Shown piece by piece: positions 37,235 to 44,920 of a stretch of 64,000 nucleotides of DNA (its first letter is position 1; the number at the start of each line of letters is the position of its first letter). A program made the translations under genes and the position numbers. The DNA lies in the NCBI RefSeq assembly GCF_000153825.1, contig NZ_DS022299.1, forward strand, positions 335,008 to 399,007. The letters are read 5' to 3'. Below the pieces are notes generated by a model. The model ran no database searches and was not told where the DNA came from. It was given only the letters and a program-made list of their open reading frames with translations. This DNA is from Synechococcus sp. RS9916. Its GTDB lineage: Bacteria; Cyanobacteriota; Cyanobacteriia; PCC-6307; Cyanobiaceae.

Positions 37235-37293
37235 AGGGGTCTGGCGCCGGCTGAATCGGCGGGGCATGGTGGGTGCGCAAGACATGCAGATCG

Positions 37294-37524
37294 ATGAGCT
37301 GGCAGGAGCTCGAGCGCTTGGTGAGTGATGTGGAATCCGATGGCGTGATCCGCCGGGCCATGAAGTGTTGCCGTTCGCAGCACGAGTTTGTGCTGGCTGC
37401 ACGTCGCCTTGGCTACCGCATCACCCGTGTGGATCTTCAGCTGGCGTTTGAGGAAGAGCAGCGCGAGCTGCGCATGGCCGCTGATCAATTGGCTGCGGAT
37501 CAGTTGTTGTGCGGTGACGGTTGA
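37294..37524 (+). CDS. Nif11-domain protein
   Basis: A 76-residue protein that matches the Nif11 domain (PF07862): SWQELERLVSDVESDGVIRRAM, then EFVLAARRLGYRITRVDLQLA. In marine Synechococcus and Prochlorococcus Nif11 sequences serve as leader peptides of secreted peptides, but this one lacks the double-glycine cleavage site and instead ends in a Glu/Gln/Ala-rich helix, so it may be a stand-alone Nif11 protein. ATG at 37294 is chosen. Confidence 0.75.
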   Translation: MSWQELERLVSDVESDGVIRRAMKCCRSQHEFVLAARRLGYRITRVDLQLAFEEEQRELRMAADQLAADQLLCGDG

Positions 37525-37560
37525 AGGCGGAAGAGCCTGCAGAATGCGCGTCTGAAGCAA

Positions 37561-38121
37561 GTGCTGATCGTGCGAAGTCTGCGGGTGGTATTCAGCCTGA
37601 TTTGCGTCGCGATGGTGGTGGTGCTGTCGGGGCCAGTTGCGCCTGCCTGGGCCGCCGGTCTTCAGCTGAGCGATGTAAGCCTCGCGGTCTGTGACCAAGC
37701 GGACCCGGGAGCGCAGCCTGGCCCCAGTGGCGACCCTCGGCGAGCAGGTGTTACCCGCACTGCCGGAGCCAGTTGTTACGTGCTGAGCGGAGCGGTGAAT
37801 AACCCCGGTCGTAAGCCTGTTTTCGATACGGATGTCTATGCCCGGATCCTGGATGCCAGTGGCGAACCGGTCTTGCAGAACCGCACCCGCGTGGGCTCGA
37901 TCGGGGATGTGGAGCCCGGCTCGCACCCCTTTGCTCTGCGTTTGGCGGTTCCTGCTGGAACGCCAGGGCCGTTTGAGGTGTCCAATCCAAGGGCACGGGG
38001 TTTCAGTGCACCGGTTCGCACCCGGGCCACTGATGATGAGGACCTACTCCCGCTTGAACAGCAGGTGGTTGATGTGGAGGATCCCGGTGCCTTCATGCCA
38101 TCCGTTTCAGAGATGCCTTGA
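37561..38121 (+). CDS. Exported hypothetical protein (FxLYD-like)
   Basis: A 186-residue protein with a signal peptide (VVFSLICVAMVVVLSGPVAPAWA, cleavage after AWA). The mature domain is beta-rich (CYVLSGAVNNPGRKPVFDTDVYARILDASG...TRVGSIGDVEPGSHPFALRLAV), the arrangement of FxLYD/DUF3426-like domains that occur in periplasmic proteins. The last 30 residues are acidic. It starts on GTG at 37561 or at 37570. Confidence 0.65.
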   Translation: MLIVRSLRVVFSLICVAMVVVLSGPVAPAWAAGLQLSDVSLAVCDQADPGAQPGPSGDPRRAGVTRTAGASCYVLSGAVNNPGRKPVFDTDVYARILDASGEPVLQNRTRVGSIGDVEPGSHPFALRLAVPAGTPGPFEVSNPRARGFSAPVRTRATDDEDLLPLEQQVVDVEDPGAFMPSVSEMP

Positions 38122-38351
38122 GGTGGGCGCTTCAATGTGCAACTTGAGCGGCCTCTTGGTTTGTCCTCGACCAAGACTGGTCTGATCAGGGTTTTCATTT
38201 GGCCCTTGTACCGCTTCCTTGGAAGGCCCAGTCACGCCAGTGGGATCTCGTGGCCGGCTGGGCCTCCAGTTGCCAGCGTTGAGGGCCGCGTGTCTTGGAT
38301 CGATGCAGTCGCTTTGGTCGGCATAGGCTTCCTGAGCTGCGAGCTGACCTG

Positions 38352-38510
38352 ATGAAGCGCATTCTGATCGTTCATAATCTCCTGGAGGGGCAGAAGATTG
38401 TGCACGAACTTGATGACAAGGATTTTGCGATTGAGTTAGTCGAAGGCGAAAATTTTGACGAGAACGATGACCTCGATATCGAGTCGCGTCTGTTCTTTAA
38501 GGTTGATTGA
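38352..38510 (+). CDS. Small acidic hypothetical protein
   Basis: A 52-residue protein: a beta-strand/helix start (MKRILIVHNLLEGQKIVHEL) followed by a very acidic stretch (DENDDLDIESRLFFKVD). It starts on ATG. No family is recognised; the even codon use and clean start make real coding fairly likely. Confidence 0.5.
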   Translation: MKRILIVHNLLEGQKIVHELDDKDFAIELVEGENFDENDDLDIESRLFFKVD

Positions 38511-38619
38511 GAGCCTCTGAATGGGAGGCTCCCGCAGACGTCTTGCGCTTGGATTGCAAACATGCCTCTACGAGAGGGCCTCTCAAGCAATCTGTTCTTT
38601 GACCTGCCGATCCTGAACC

Positions 38620-38730
38620 ATGCAACTTGTGTTGGCTGCTGTGGCCTTGATGACCTTGCTCTGGGGGACGCAGGTGATGGTGCGCCGTCAGTTGGAATCT
38701 CAGCAGACCGATCGAGATGATGATGCTTAA
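38620..38730 (+). CDS. Tiny membrane-anchored protein
   Basis: A 36-residue protein: one helix (QLVLAAVALMTLLWGTQVMV) and a charged tail (RRQLESQQTDRDDDA). It starts on ATG and its stop overlaps the convergent thioredoxin-like gene by 4 bases. It resembles the small single-helix membrane proteins common in cyanobacteria, but no name can be given. Confidence 0.5.
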   Translation: MQLVLAAVALMTLLWGTQVMVRRQLESQQTDRDDDA

Positions 38731-39041
38731 GAGCTGGCCACGCCATCCAATAGCGCTTGAAGTTTGGTGCGGAAATCCCCTTTCGGCATGCCTCCCTTCA
38801 GCTCACCGTGAATGGTGAAGTCTGATTCAGGGTTGGTGACCAAGAGATACGTGGGCCATCCCATCCCTTCTTTGCTGGGGTACTGGGCCAACAACACCTT
38901 TCTGTATTTGCGATACGTCTCTGTGTCTTGCAGCATCACCGACACAAATTCGCAGCTCAGTTCCTTCGCAACGTTGCTGTCGTAATGGCTCATGCGGTGG
39001 CAGGTGCCGCAGTCTTCTGAGCTGAATTTGAGCAGATGCAT
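38727..39041 (-). CDS. Thioredoxin-fold protein
   Basis: A 104-residue cytoplasmic protein with a CGTC active site (FSSEDCGTCHRMSHYD) and the cis-Pro region GMGWPTYLLV, both as expected for the thioredoxin fold. The site is CGTC, not the classical CGPC. ATG at 39041 (MHLLKFSS) is chosen over an upstream TTG. Disulphide exchange is likely; partners unknown. Confidence 0.85.
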   Translation of the reverse strand: MHLLKFSSEDCGTCHRMSHYDSNVAKELSCEFVSVMLQDTETYRKYRKVLLAQYPSKEGMGWPTYLLVTNPESDFTIHGELKGGMPKGDFRTKLQALLDGVASS

Positions 39042-39201
39042 AGGACGATCACTGCGGATTAACAAGCTAGCCAGAGCTTTTTGATCGTCTTGTTTTTCTT
39101 TTCACCACCGTTGGAATCGTTGATGAGCCCCTACTGGCTGAATCCCTCATCGATGGCAGCCGCTGCAGCCGAGCGCGGTCTGATAGAACGGACTTGGACT
39201 C

Positions 39202-39399
39202 ATGAGACCCATGTCAGTTCAACCTGTGGCTTCAACCCCTCTGGGTTCCTCGATTGAGGCGCTCGGTGATGGGCTTTATCGCGTTTGCGATTCGGCAAAG
39301 CATTGCGAGAACGTTCGTGGCCTTTGGTCAGCAGGTGAGCTGGTTCGTGAGATGGAAGTGCATCGGCGGCTCCCCGGCAAGCAGCTTCGGGCTGGTTAG
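39202..39399 (+). CDS. Small hypothetical protein
   Basis: A 65-residue protein with a Ser/Pro start and then a compact region with two Cys (GDGLYRVCDSAKHCENV) and an amphipathic helix (AGELVREMEVHRRLPGKQL). ATG at 39202 or 39211. Overlaps the convergent gene by 4 bases. No family is recognised. Confidence 0.5.
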   Translation: MRPMSVQPVASTPLGSSIEALGDGLYRVCDSAKHCENVRGLWSAGELVREMEVHRRLPGKQLRAG

Positions 39400-39623
39400 G
39401 GCGATGGATTGGGCAGGGAGCGCATGGCTTCTTCTGTCTGGCTGGGGCTGAGGCCCTGTTGGTAAATCACCCAATTGGTCGCTGCTTTCTGGGTCTGCCA
39501 AGCCTGCAGAAGTTGTTTGGCCAGATGTCTGAGCTGGGCGGGATCACTGGTGGCATCGAGGGCTCGGTTGAACTGCTCGAGATGAAAGTGCTGTTCCGTG
39601 CTCAGTTCAATTCCTGACGACAT
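39396..39623 (-). CDS. Small helical protein with faint NblA-like character
   Basis: A 75-residue, all-helical protein. The order ELSTEQHFHLEQFNRAL, then AQLRHLAKQLLQAWQTQKAATNWVI resembles the two-helix layout of NblA, the phycobilisome-degradation adaptor (LxxEQxFxxxxF..., then a long C-terminal helix). The resemblance is weak and the key C-terminal residues cannot be confirmed, so it is best listed as hypothetical. Starts on ATG. Confidence 0.55.
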   Translation of the reverse strand: MSSGIELSTEQHFHLEQFNRALDATSDPAQLRHLAKQLLQAWQTQKAATNWVIYQQGLSPSQTEEAMRSLPNPSP

Positions 39624-39943
39624 GGTTGCCTCCAGACGATGGCTAGAAGGTATCGGTGTGAACGCTGGGGGTTGTAGCGATCTCTACCGCTTGGCGCCTG
39701 TGTCAGTGTTTCAAGTTGTGATCTCTGTCGCGTGTCGCGAGCGGTTTGTGCAGATTGGTTTGGTGCTGCTGCTTGGTGAATGCGACTCTCCTGGGCTCAG
39801 CATCTTCAGGCGGCGCGAACTCTCCAGCTCAACGGCGACGCTGACTTAGGTGGCAGTTTGTGCTTGATGGCAATGGCCTTATTGATTCTTTCCGAAGATC
39901 TGCTGGAACTGGAGATCCAACGTCAATGTGTCGTGTCTGACCA
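39624..39943. other. 320-base stretch without a supported gene
   Basis: The only notable frame here runs 39598-39849 on the plus strand, overlaps the neighbouring gene antisense, and has no sensible protein features. No hairpin with a T-run was seen. Confidence 0.5.
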
Positions 39944-40156
39944 TTGAGTCAGTCTGACTCCGATTCCTCAGCACTCGCATCGGGAGGGACGCGGAAAGAG
40001 CCTTTGCTGCGGTTCGTTCTCGCAGCATTGCGGATTGCCGCAAGCACCATTGCTCTTGTAGACCTTTTGCGTTCCGACTGGGCGGGTGGAGTCAGCGCTT
40101 CATTGGCATGGTTGTTGTTCGTTCAGGTGGAACGGCGGTGGCGGACTGACAGTTGA
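39944..40156 (+). CDS. Small membrane protein
   Basis: A 70-residue protein with a Ser-rich polar start and two hydrophobic segments (LLRFVLAALRIAASTIALVDLL; AGGVSASLAWLLFVQV), ending in RRWRTDS. The only start is TTG at 39944, which lowers confidence. It is followed within 7 bases by a strong hairpin. Confidence 0.45.
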   Translation: MSQSDSDSSALASGGTRKEPLLRFVLAALRIAASTIALVDLLRSDWAGGVSASLAWLLFVQVERRWRTDS

Positions 40157-40162
40157 TGCTGA

Positions 40163-40187
40163 AAAGCCCCCTGGATCAGGGGGCTTT
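40163..40187. terminator. Bidirectional intrinsic terminator hairpin
   Basis: AAAGCCCCC (40163-40171) and GGGGGCTTT (40179-40187) pair perfectly around TGGATCA. It lies between a plus-strand membrane-protein gene and the convergent DUF4278 gene and can serve both, though the T-runs are short. Confidence 0.75.
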
Positions 40188-40212
40188 GGGGTTTGTTGCT
40201 GTCGCCCTCGAA

Positions 40213-40389
40213 TCAGATGCTGTAGCGGATGCCCCGGTAAACGAGTTCGGTCCGCTTTTGTGGTTTCAGGGCAGTGTGATGGGCATCGATGTATTCCACG
40301 CCGCGATAGGCCTTGGCCATCAGGCGCTGAGCATCCTGCAAGGCGGCCTGCTTGCGCATTTGGGTGCGGGTGATTTCGAGGCTGTTCAT
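40213..40389 (-). CDS. DUF4278-like small protein
   Basis: A 58-residue protein with two copies of the YRG motif (AKAYRGVEYIDAHH and TELVYRGIRYSI), the mark of the cyanobacterial DUF4278 family. The ATG at 40389 is chosen. A much longer open frame upstream on this strand is antisense to the SRAP gene and is not supported. Function unknown. Confidence 0.7.
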   Translation of the reverse strand: MNSLEITRTQMRKQAALQDAQRLMAKAYRGVEYIDAHHTALKPQKRTELVYRGIRYSI

Positions 40390-40586
40390 GGTTGAACTCC
40401 ACAGTGTCCACGTCCCCGTTGCTTGGCGTGGATCGATCTGCAGCCCACGGAATGGGGCCCAACGTGCTCTCACTATACCCATTTCTGTAGTTTTTGCTAC
40501 CAAAATGGACTTTGGTTGGGTTGTCGCGTTGTCTGTGTTGTGTGGATTGGGTGCGCGATCCTCGGGAGAAGCGGAGCTGTGGCGAG

Positions 40587-41231
40587 ATGTGTGGGCGTTT
40601 TTCACTTCAGTGCTCAGTTGATCAGTTGCCACTGCCTTTGTTGGATGTCCTCCCTGCTGATCACAGGCGCCACTACAGTCCTCGGGCTCTTGTCTCACCA
40701 TCTGAGCCTGTGCTGGCTTTGGTGCGCGACGAAGGTGTCCAGCGCGCGGCTCTGCTGCTCTGGGGGTTGCTCCCCTCCTGGGTGAAAGATCCAACGCAGG
40801 GTCCTCGGCCCATTAATGCCCGCTCTGAAACCGTTCCGCAGAAGACCAGTTTTCGAGGCGCATGGCGCCATCGCCGTTGTTTGATTCCCGCAACGGCATT
40901 TTTTGAAAAGCGGCATTGTTTTCGGCCATCCCACGGGGGGGTGTTCTGGCTGGCCGGGTTGTGGGAGCGTTGGCTGGGTGCCGATGGCAGCGAGGTGGAC
41001 ACCTGCACAGTGCTGACCACCTCTCCCAACGCCCTCGTGGAGCCCTGGCATCCGCGCATGCCCGTCTTGATTCCTGAGGGGCTCGAACAGGCTTGGCTTG
41101 CCCCTGTTCATGGGGCCGAGCTGCAGGCTCTGGAAGCGTTGTTCTCGCCTTGGTCTCCGGCCGACTGGATCCATGAAGGGCCCGCTCCCCGCCCGGGGCG
41201 GTCCGATGTGGTGCAGGGGTCGCTGTTTTGA
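40587..41231 (+). CDS. SRAP-domain protein (YedK/HMCES type)
   Basis: A 214-residue protein that, in this family, forms a covalent link to abasic sites in single-stranded DNA. The essential Cys is residue 2 (MCGRFSLQ), exposed after Met removal, which fixes the start at 40587. INARSET and the conserved His in PWHPRMP are present. The acidic site reads PATAFFEKRH where PADGFYEW is usual: Glu is kept but the aromatic partner is changed. It stands alone, without lexA or polymerase genes. Confidence 0.93.
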   Translation: MCGRFSLQCSVDQLPLPLLDVLPADHRRHYSPRALVSPSEPVLALVRDEGVQRAALLLWGLLPSWVKDPTQGPRPINARSETVPQKTSFRGAWRHRRCLIPATAFFEKRHCFRPSHGGVFWLAGLWERWLGADGSEVDTCTVLTTSPNALVEPWHPRMPVLIPEGLEQAWLAPVHGAELQALEALFSPWSPADWIHEGPAPRPGRSDVVQGSLF

Positions 41232-41264
41232 AGGCCCTTCTGGGGGCGTCAGTGGAGGGGCGAT

Positions 41265-41792
41265 CTACGGGCTGGGTTCGTTGGAATCGCTGCTCATGGT
41301 TGAGGTGAGGAATTGAATCGGCACGCTGAATGTGCAGATCGCATGGGGGTCTCCAGGCAGGATCGCCACGCAAGCCACCTCGCGATCGCGATGGCTGATT
41401 CGGCTGTGCATCACGAACGCAGTGGCATCCTCGACGCTCCACATCGCTTGTCCCCCGCTGCGTCGCTCCTCCAGGTAGGTCTCCCAGATTTCCCCAAAGG
41501 CTTCGGCATCATCTCCAGTGCTGAATTCTTCACGGGCTTGTTCCAATCCCACCGTGCTGAATCGATCAAAAAAGCGCCGCATCAACGGCGTGCCGATCAC
41601 TGCCGATGCCTTCAGCACCGAGTTGATCGTGCCGACAGCGGTCACGGTGAGCCGCGGCTTCCCATAACGCGCATCAATCACACCAATAGGCAGATTGAGA
41701 TCCCACTCAGCATGACCACTGACTGCGCAGGCCAGGTCAAACAGGCCCCCTGCGCATTGCTTGACCAGGTCCTGAATCGCTCGTTTCTCCAT
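41265..41792 (-). CDS. Conserved cyanobacterial hypothetical protein
   Basis: A 175-residue soluble protein: a beta-rich first half (FDLACAVSGHAEWDLNLPIGVIDARYGKPRLTVTAVGTINSVLK), a helical segment (RRFFDRFSTVGLEQAREEF), and a mixed end. ATG at 41792 is chosen. I recognise the pattern only as a cyanobacterial hypothetical; no function is proposed. It diverges from the DUF2256 gene and converges with SRAP. Confidence 0.65.
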   Translation of the reverse strand: MEKRAIQDLVKQCAGGLFDLACAVSGHAEWDLNLPIGVIDARYGKPRLTVTAVGTINSVLKASAVIGTPLMRRFFDRFSTVGLEQAREEFSTGDDAEAFGEIWETYLEERRSGGQAMWSVEDATAFVMHSRISHRDREVACVAILPGDPHAICTFSVPIQFLTSTMSSDSNEPSP

Positions 41793-41807
41793 TAATCGCT
41801 GTTCTGC

Positions 41808-41975
41808 ATGTCGTCTCGTCCGCGTGACCGCCCCACCAAAGTCTGCCCGGTGTGTGGCCGTCCATTCCAATGGCGCAAAAAGTGGAAGGACGTGTGGGAG
41901 GACGTGCGCTACTGCTCTGAGCGGTGTCGCCGTCAGCGCAACCGGATGGCAAGGGAAGACGTCAGCCCGGGGTAA
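41808..41975 (+). CDS. DUF2256 zinc-finger-like protein
   Basis: A 55-residue protein with two Cys pairs ([10 protein letters not shown] and [10 protein letters not shown]) and the family pattern [19 protein letters not shown]. It matches DUF2256, a small zinc-ribbon family common in marine bacteria and often found next to cryptochrome/photolyase genes; none is seen here. ATG at 41808, 15 bases from the divergent gene. Confidence 0.85.
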   Translation: MSSRPRDRPTKVCPVCGRPFQWRKKWKDVWEDVRYCSERCRRQRNRMAREDVSPG

Positions 41976-42075
41976 TGGAATCAGGCTTCATTTCGTTCGA
42001 GATCTTCAAGTGCATCGCGTCCCGTGGACCTCGAAGGCGGCGTGCACGTCAAGTCGAACACCTATGAGCCATAAA

Positions 42076-42100
42076 AAAACTCCGCCAAAGGCGGAGTTTT
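42076..42100 (+). terminator. Intrinsic terminator after the DUF2256 gene
   Basis: AAAACTCCGCC pairs with GGCGGAGTTTT around AAA; A-run upstream and T-run downstream make it functional in both directions. It lies 100 bases beyond the DUF2256 stop. Confidence 0.8.
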
Positions 42101-42459
42101 GAGCGGGTTTCAGGTTCGGGCGTCTGACCTTGTTTCGACTCCGAATTTGAAACCTTTCTCCTCACATCAACACCATCGCCATACAACTGTCACTGTGCCA
42201 TTTGTGGGTGGACGCTTTTGTGATTGGTGCGTCGGCCGCTGTGGCCGATGTGTTGCTTTTGATCCGCGGCGCTTCCCCTGGGTTTGCTCCTCTGCCAGCG
42301 CAATGAAGGGTTTCGTGGTCACGGTTCGTGGCCGATGGCGCGTCAAAGACGATCTGGTGAAACGTGATTGACGCAAGGTCGTTTCTTTTCAGTGCCGCTT
42401 TGCCGTGGCTGCGCGGTTTCAGTCGTTTAGGTTGAATCGATTAAGGGGTTCAGCGTCAG
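42101..42459. other. 360-base stretch without a supported gene
   Basis: A plus-strand frame at 42099-42371 contains Cys-rich and Arg-rich segments but starts inside the terminator and has no recognisable domain. The stretch probably holds the promoter of the manganese transporter genes; no operator was identified with confidence. Confidence 0.45.
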
Positions 42460-42612
42460 GTGGCTGAAGTTGCAGGTGTTCGTTTTGGTGGCACTTTCAC
42501 TGCCGACTCTCTTTCAAAACCCAACGGACCAGCCCCTCTTTCGCTCGATTTGCAGCGCCACAGTGTGAGACTCCTCCTGCAGGGTCTGAAAACGCAGGGT
42601 CAGCAGCGATGA
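42460..42612 (+). CDS. Candidate 50-residue leader protein upstream of the Mn transporter
   Basis: A GTG-started frame of 50 residues (AEVAGVRFGGTFTADSL at the start; LSLDLQRHSVRLLLQGLKTQ near the end). Its TGA overlaps the ATG of the ATPase gene as ATGA, the arrangement of translationally coupled genes, which is the main reason to list it. No family is recognised and it may be chance. Confidence 0.35.
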   Translation: MAEVAGVRFGGTFTADSLSKPNGPAPLSLDLQRHSVRLLLQGLKTQGQQR

Positions 42613-43382
42613 CGATGCGAATCGAGGCCGACCGTGTCTGTGTGAATTACAACGGCACCGTTGCTCTGCACGATGCCTCCCTCACGCTTCCTGCAGGCCG
42701 CATCTGCGGCTTGGTGGGCATGAATGGGGCAGGCAAATCGACGTTGTTCAAAGCCCTCACTGGGTTTGTGCGTCCATCCCGAGGTCGCATCCGCATCAAT
42801 GGTTTGACGGTCTCAGAGGCTCAGCGGGAGCAGGCGGTGGCCTACGTGCCCCAGAGCGAGGGCATCGATAACAACTTCCCTGTGTCGGTCTGGGACGTGG
42901 TGATGATGGGTCGTTACGGGGCGATGAATCTGCTGCGCATTCCTGGCCAAGTTGATCGGGTGGCTGTGCGCGAAGCGTTGTCTCAGGTCGATCTGCTTGA
43001 GCTGCGTGATCGTCCGATTGGTGCTCTCTCGGGTGGTCAGCGCAAGCGTGCGTTTCTGGCGCGCGCCATTGCCCAGGGGGCTTCGGTGTTGTTGTTGGAC
43101 GAACCGTTCAACGGCGTGGATGTGCGCACGGAAAAGCTGATGGCGGATCTGTTCCTGCAGTTCCGTGATGAAGGGCGCACCATCCTGATTTCCACCCACG
43201 ATCTCAGCCATGTGCGCGAGTTTTGTGACCTGGTGGTGCTCATCAACAAAACAGTGTTGGCGTACGGCGAAACCTCTGAGGTCTTCACCCCCGAGAACCT
43301 GTCTCTCACCTTCGGGGGGGTGCGTCCTGATTTGTTGACGGGCAACAGTTCCGCTGATCGGGACGACCGGCCCCTGGGGTGA
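42609..43382 (+). CDS. mntA: ABC transporter ATPase, manganese/iron type
   Basis: A 257-residue ATP-binding subunit of a metal-uptake ABC transporter. Walker A is GMNGAGKST, the Q-loop is YVPQSEG, the signature is LSGGQRKR, Walker B is VLLLDEPF, and the H-loop is ISTHD. It is closest in pattern to MntA/SitB-type manganese (or iron) importers rather than zinc importers. The permease is encoded 660 bases downstream, and a nucleotide-binding-domain protein is encoded between them. The solute-binding subunit is not in this window. Confidence 0.9.
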   Translation: MTMRIEADRVCVNYNGTVALHDASLTLPAGRICGLVGMNGAGKSTLFKALTGFVRPSRGRIRINGLTVSEAQREQAVAYVPQSEGIDNNFPVSVWDVVMMGRYGAMNLLRIPGQVDRVAVREALSQVDLLELRDRPIGALSGGQRKRAFLARAIAQGASVLLLDEPFNGVDVRTEKLMADLFLQFRDEGRTILISTHDLSHVREFCDLVVLINKTVLAYGETSEVFTPENLSLTFGGVRPDLLTGNSSADRDDRPLG

Positions 43383-43428
43383 TTCATGGTTAAAACGGGG
43401 GTCTTCCCTTTGGGAGCGCCTGTCTGCC

Positions 43429-43902
43429 ATGGACCGAACATGCGAAGGCACCTTGTTGGTTGACTTCCAACACTTCCCGCAGATCCCGCTGTTTGAAGAC
43501 GTGGATGAAGAGCTGGTGGTGAGCTGGATGGTGCATCGCCCCCAGCGTGGGGTGCAGGCAGGTGAACGATTGATCCAGCGGGATCGGCTTGCAGAGCAGG
43601 CGTTCCTGTTGCTGGATGGGGAGTTGATGGTGCATCTCGACACCTCACCCGCTTATGACCTGGGGTCGGTGTCCCCTGGCGATTGCGTGGGAGAGGTCTC
43701 GACTCTGTGTGGCATCCCCGCTACGGCCAACGTCAGTGCTGCGGCCGACAGTGTGGTGTGTGAGGTGCCTCGCGATGAACTGATGGCCTGGTCCCGGCAG
43801 TCGCACCAGTTTGCGCTCAATCTGATCAGCCTGATGGGGCACCGCTTGCGCACGTCGAACCGATTACTCAGTGATGAACAGCACGCCCAGGAAGAGTTTT
43901 AG
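43429..43902 (+). CDS. Cyclic-nucleotide-binding-domain protein without HTH
   Basis: A 157-residue single-domain protein of the Crp/cNMP-binding fold: IPLFEDVDEELVVSWMV, QAGERLIQRDRLAEQAFLLLDGELMVHL, then SPGDCVGEVSTLCGIPATANVSA with the phosphate-binding cassette, and a C-helix ending RLRTSNRLL. The residues GEVSTLCG replace the GE-x-ALL-xx-R-A cassette, so true cAMP binding is uncertain. It lacks a DNA-binding domain. It sits between the transporter ATPase and permease genes, suggesting regulation of that transporter. Confidence 0.8.
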   Translation: MDRTCEGTLLVDFQHFPQIPLFEDVDEELVVSWMVHRPQRGVQAGERLIQRDRLAEQAFLLLDGELMVHLDTSPAYDLGSVSPGDCVGEVSTLCGIPATANVSAAADSVVCEVPRDELMAWSRQSHQFALNLISLMGHRLRTSNRLLSDEQHAQEEF

Positions 43903-44045
43903 GCCTGGTCTTTGCGCGATCTCCTCATCGGTGGTGTGCATCACCGCTGAGCTGAGCCTCCAAGAGGCTGGACGTGTTCGTTTTGAAGCGGTCGCGCATC
44001 GGCGTCGCAGGCCTGAGAGACTGCCCAGGTGCCACGGAGCCATAG

Positions 44046-44891
44046 GTGCTGATCGACTGGGTGCTGGAACCACTGCGCCACGAATTCATGGTGCGGGCTC
44101 TGCTGATTAGTGCGTTGGTGGGCTCAGTTTGCGGCCTGCTCTCTTGCTACATGACGCTCAAGGGTTGGGCGCTGATGGGCGATGCCGTCTCCCATGCGGT
44201 GTTGCCAGGTGTGGTGCTCGCTTACGCCCTCGGTCTCCCTTTTTCTCTGGGGGCGTTTGTGTTTGGCGTGGGCTCGGTCGCGACGATCGGGTTTGTGCAG
44301 CAGAAATCGCGCATCAAGGAAGACACGGTGATTGGCCTTGTCTTCACAGGCTTTTTCGCTCTCGGGTTGGTGCTGGTGTCGAATGTGCGCAGCAACATCG
44401 ACCTCTTTCACATCCTGTTCGGCAATGTGCTCGGCATTTCGGGCAGCGACATCCAGCAAACACTGGTGATCTCTGCTGTGGTGATGAGCGTGCTGGTTCT
44501 GTTCCGGCGCGATTTGCTGATGTTTTGCTTTGATCCCACCCACGCCCGCTCGATTGGGATCAACACTGGTTTTCTGCATTATCTCTTGCTCTCGATCCTC
44601 TCGCTGGCTGCGGTTGCCGGCTTGCAGACCGTGGGCATCATTCTTGTGGTTGCGATGTTGGTGACTCCGGGAGCCACCGCTTATCTGCTCACCGATCGCT
44701 TTGATCGCATGACGCTGTTGGCGGTTGCCAGCAGCGTGATCTCCAGCGTGGTTGGTGTGCTGGTGAGCTACTGGACCGATCGGTCTCCGGCGGGCTGCAT
44801 CGTCTTGGTGCAGACCGGTTTGTTTGTTCTGGCTTTTCTGTTTGCGCCTAATCACGGCATCTTGCGCCGCCATTCGTTTTTGGCGCGCTGA
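44046..44891 (+). CDS. mntB: ABC transporter permease, manganese/iron type (ABC-3 family)
   Basis: A 281-residue inner-membrane subunit with about eight helices. ABC-3 family marks: CYMTLKGWALMGDAVSHAVLPG, the IKEDTVIGLVFTGFFALGLVL segment, and LQTVGIILVVAMLVTPGATAYLLTDRFDRM. The DPTHARSIG stretch matches the ATPase-coupling region of MntB/SitC-type permeases. It starts on GTG. Just after its stop the cobalamin riboswitch begins. Confidence 0.92.
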   Translation: MLIDWVLEPLRHEFMVRALLISALVGSVCGLLSCYMTLKGWALMGDAVSHAVLPGVVLAYALGLPFSLGAFVFGVGSVATIGFVQQKSRIKEDTVIGLVFTGFFALGLVLVSNVRSNIDLFHILFGNVLGISGSDIQQTLVISAVVMSVLVLFRRDLLMFCFDPTHARSIGINTGFLHYLLLSILSLAAVAGLQTVGIILVVAMLVTPGATAYLLTDRFDRMTLLAVASSVISSVVGVLVSYWTDRSPAGCIVLVQTGLFVLAFLFAPNHGILRRHSFLAR

Positions 44892-44920
44892 ACCCCTGAC
44901 TGGGGTGTCTGCAGTAGAAC

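Noticed and set aside
38137..38352. Plus-strand frame of 71 residues ahead of a small acidic protein
   Set aside because: Overlaps the next start by one base but has no sensible composition; probably leader sequence.
39598..39849. Plus-strand frame of 83 residues
   Set aside because: Begins antisense inside the neighbouring gene and has no domain or helix pattern.
42099..42371. Plus-strand frame of 90 residues with Cys-rich segment
   Set aside because: Starts within the terminator hairpin and shows no recognisable fold; likely chance.
44892..44907. ACCCCTGACTGGGGT hairpin as a terminator of the permease gene
   Set aside because: No T-run follows and it lies just before the riboswitch, so it is more likely incidental or part of the leader.
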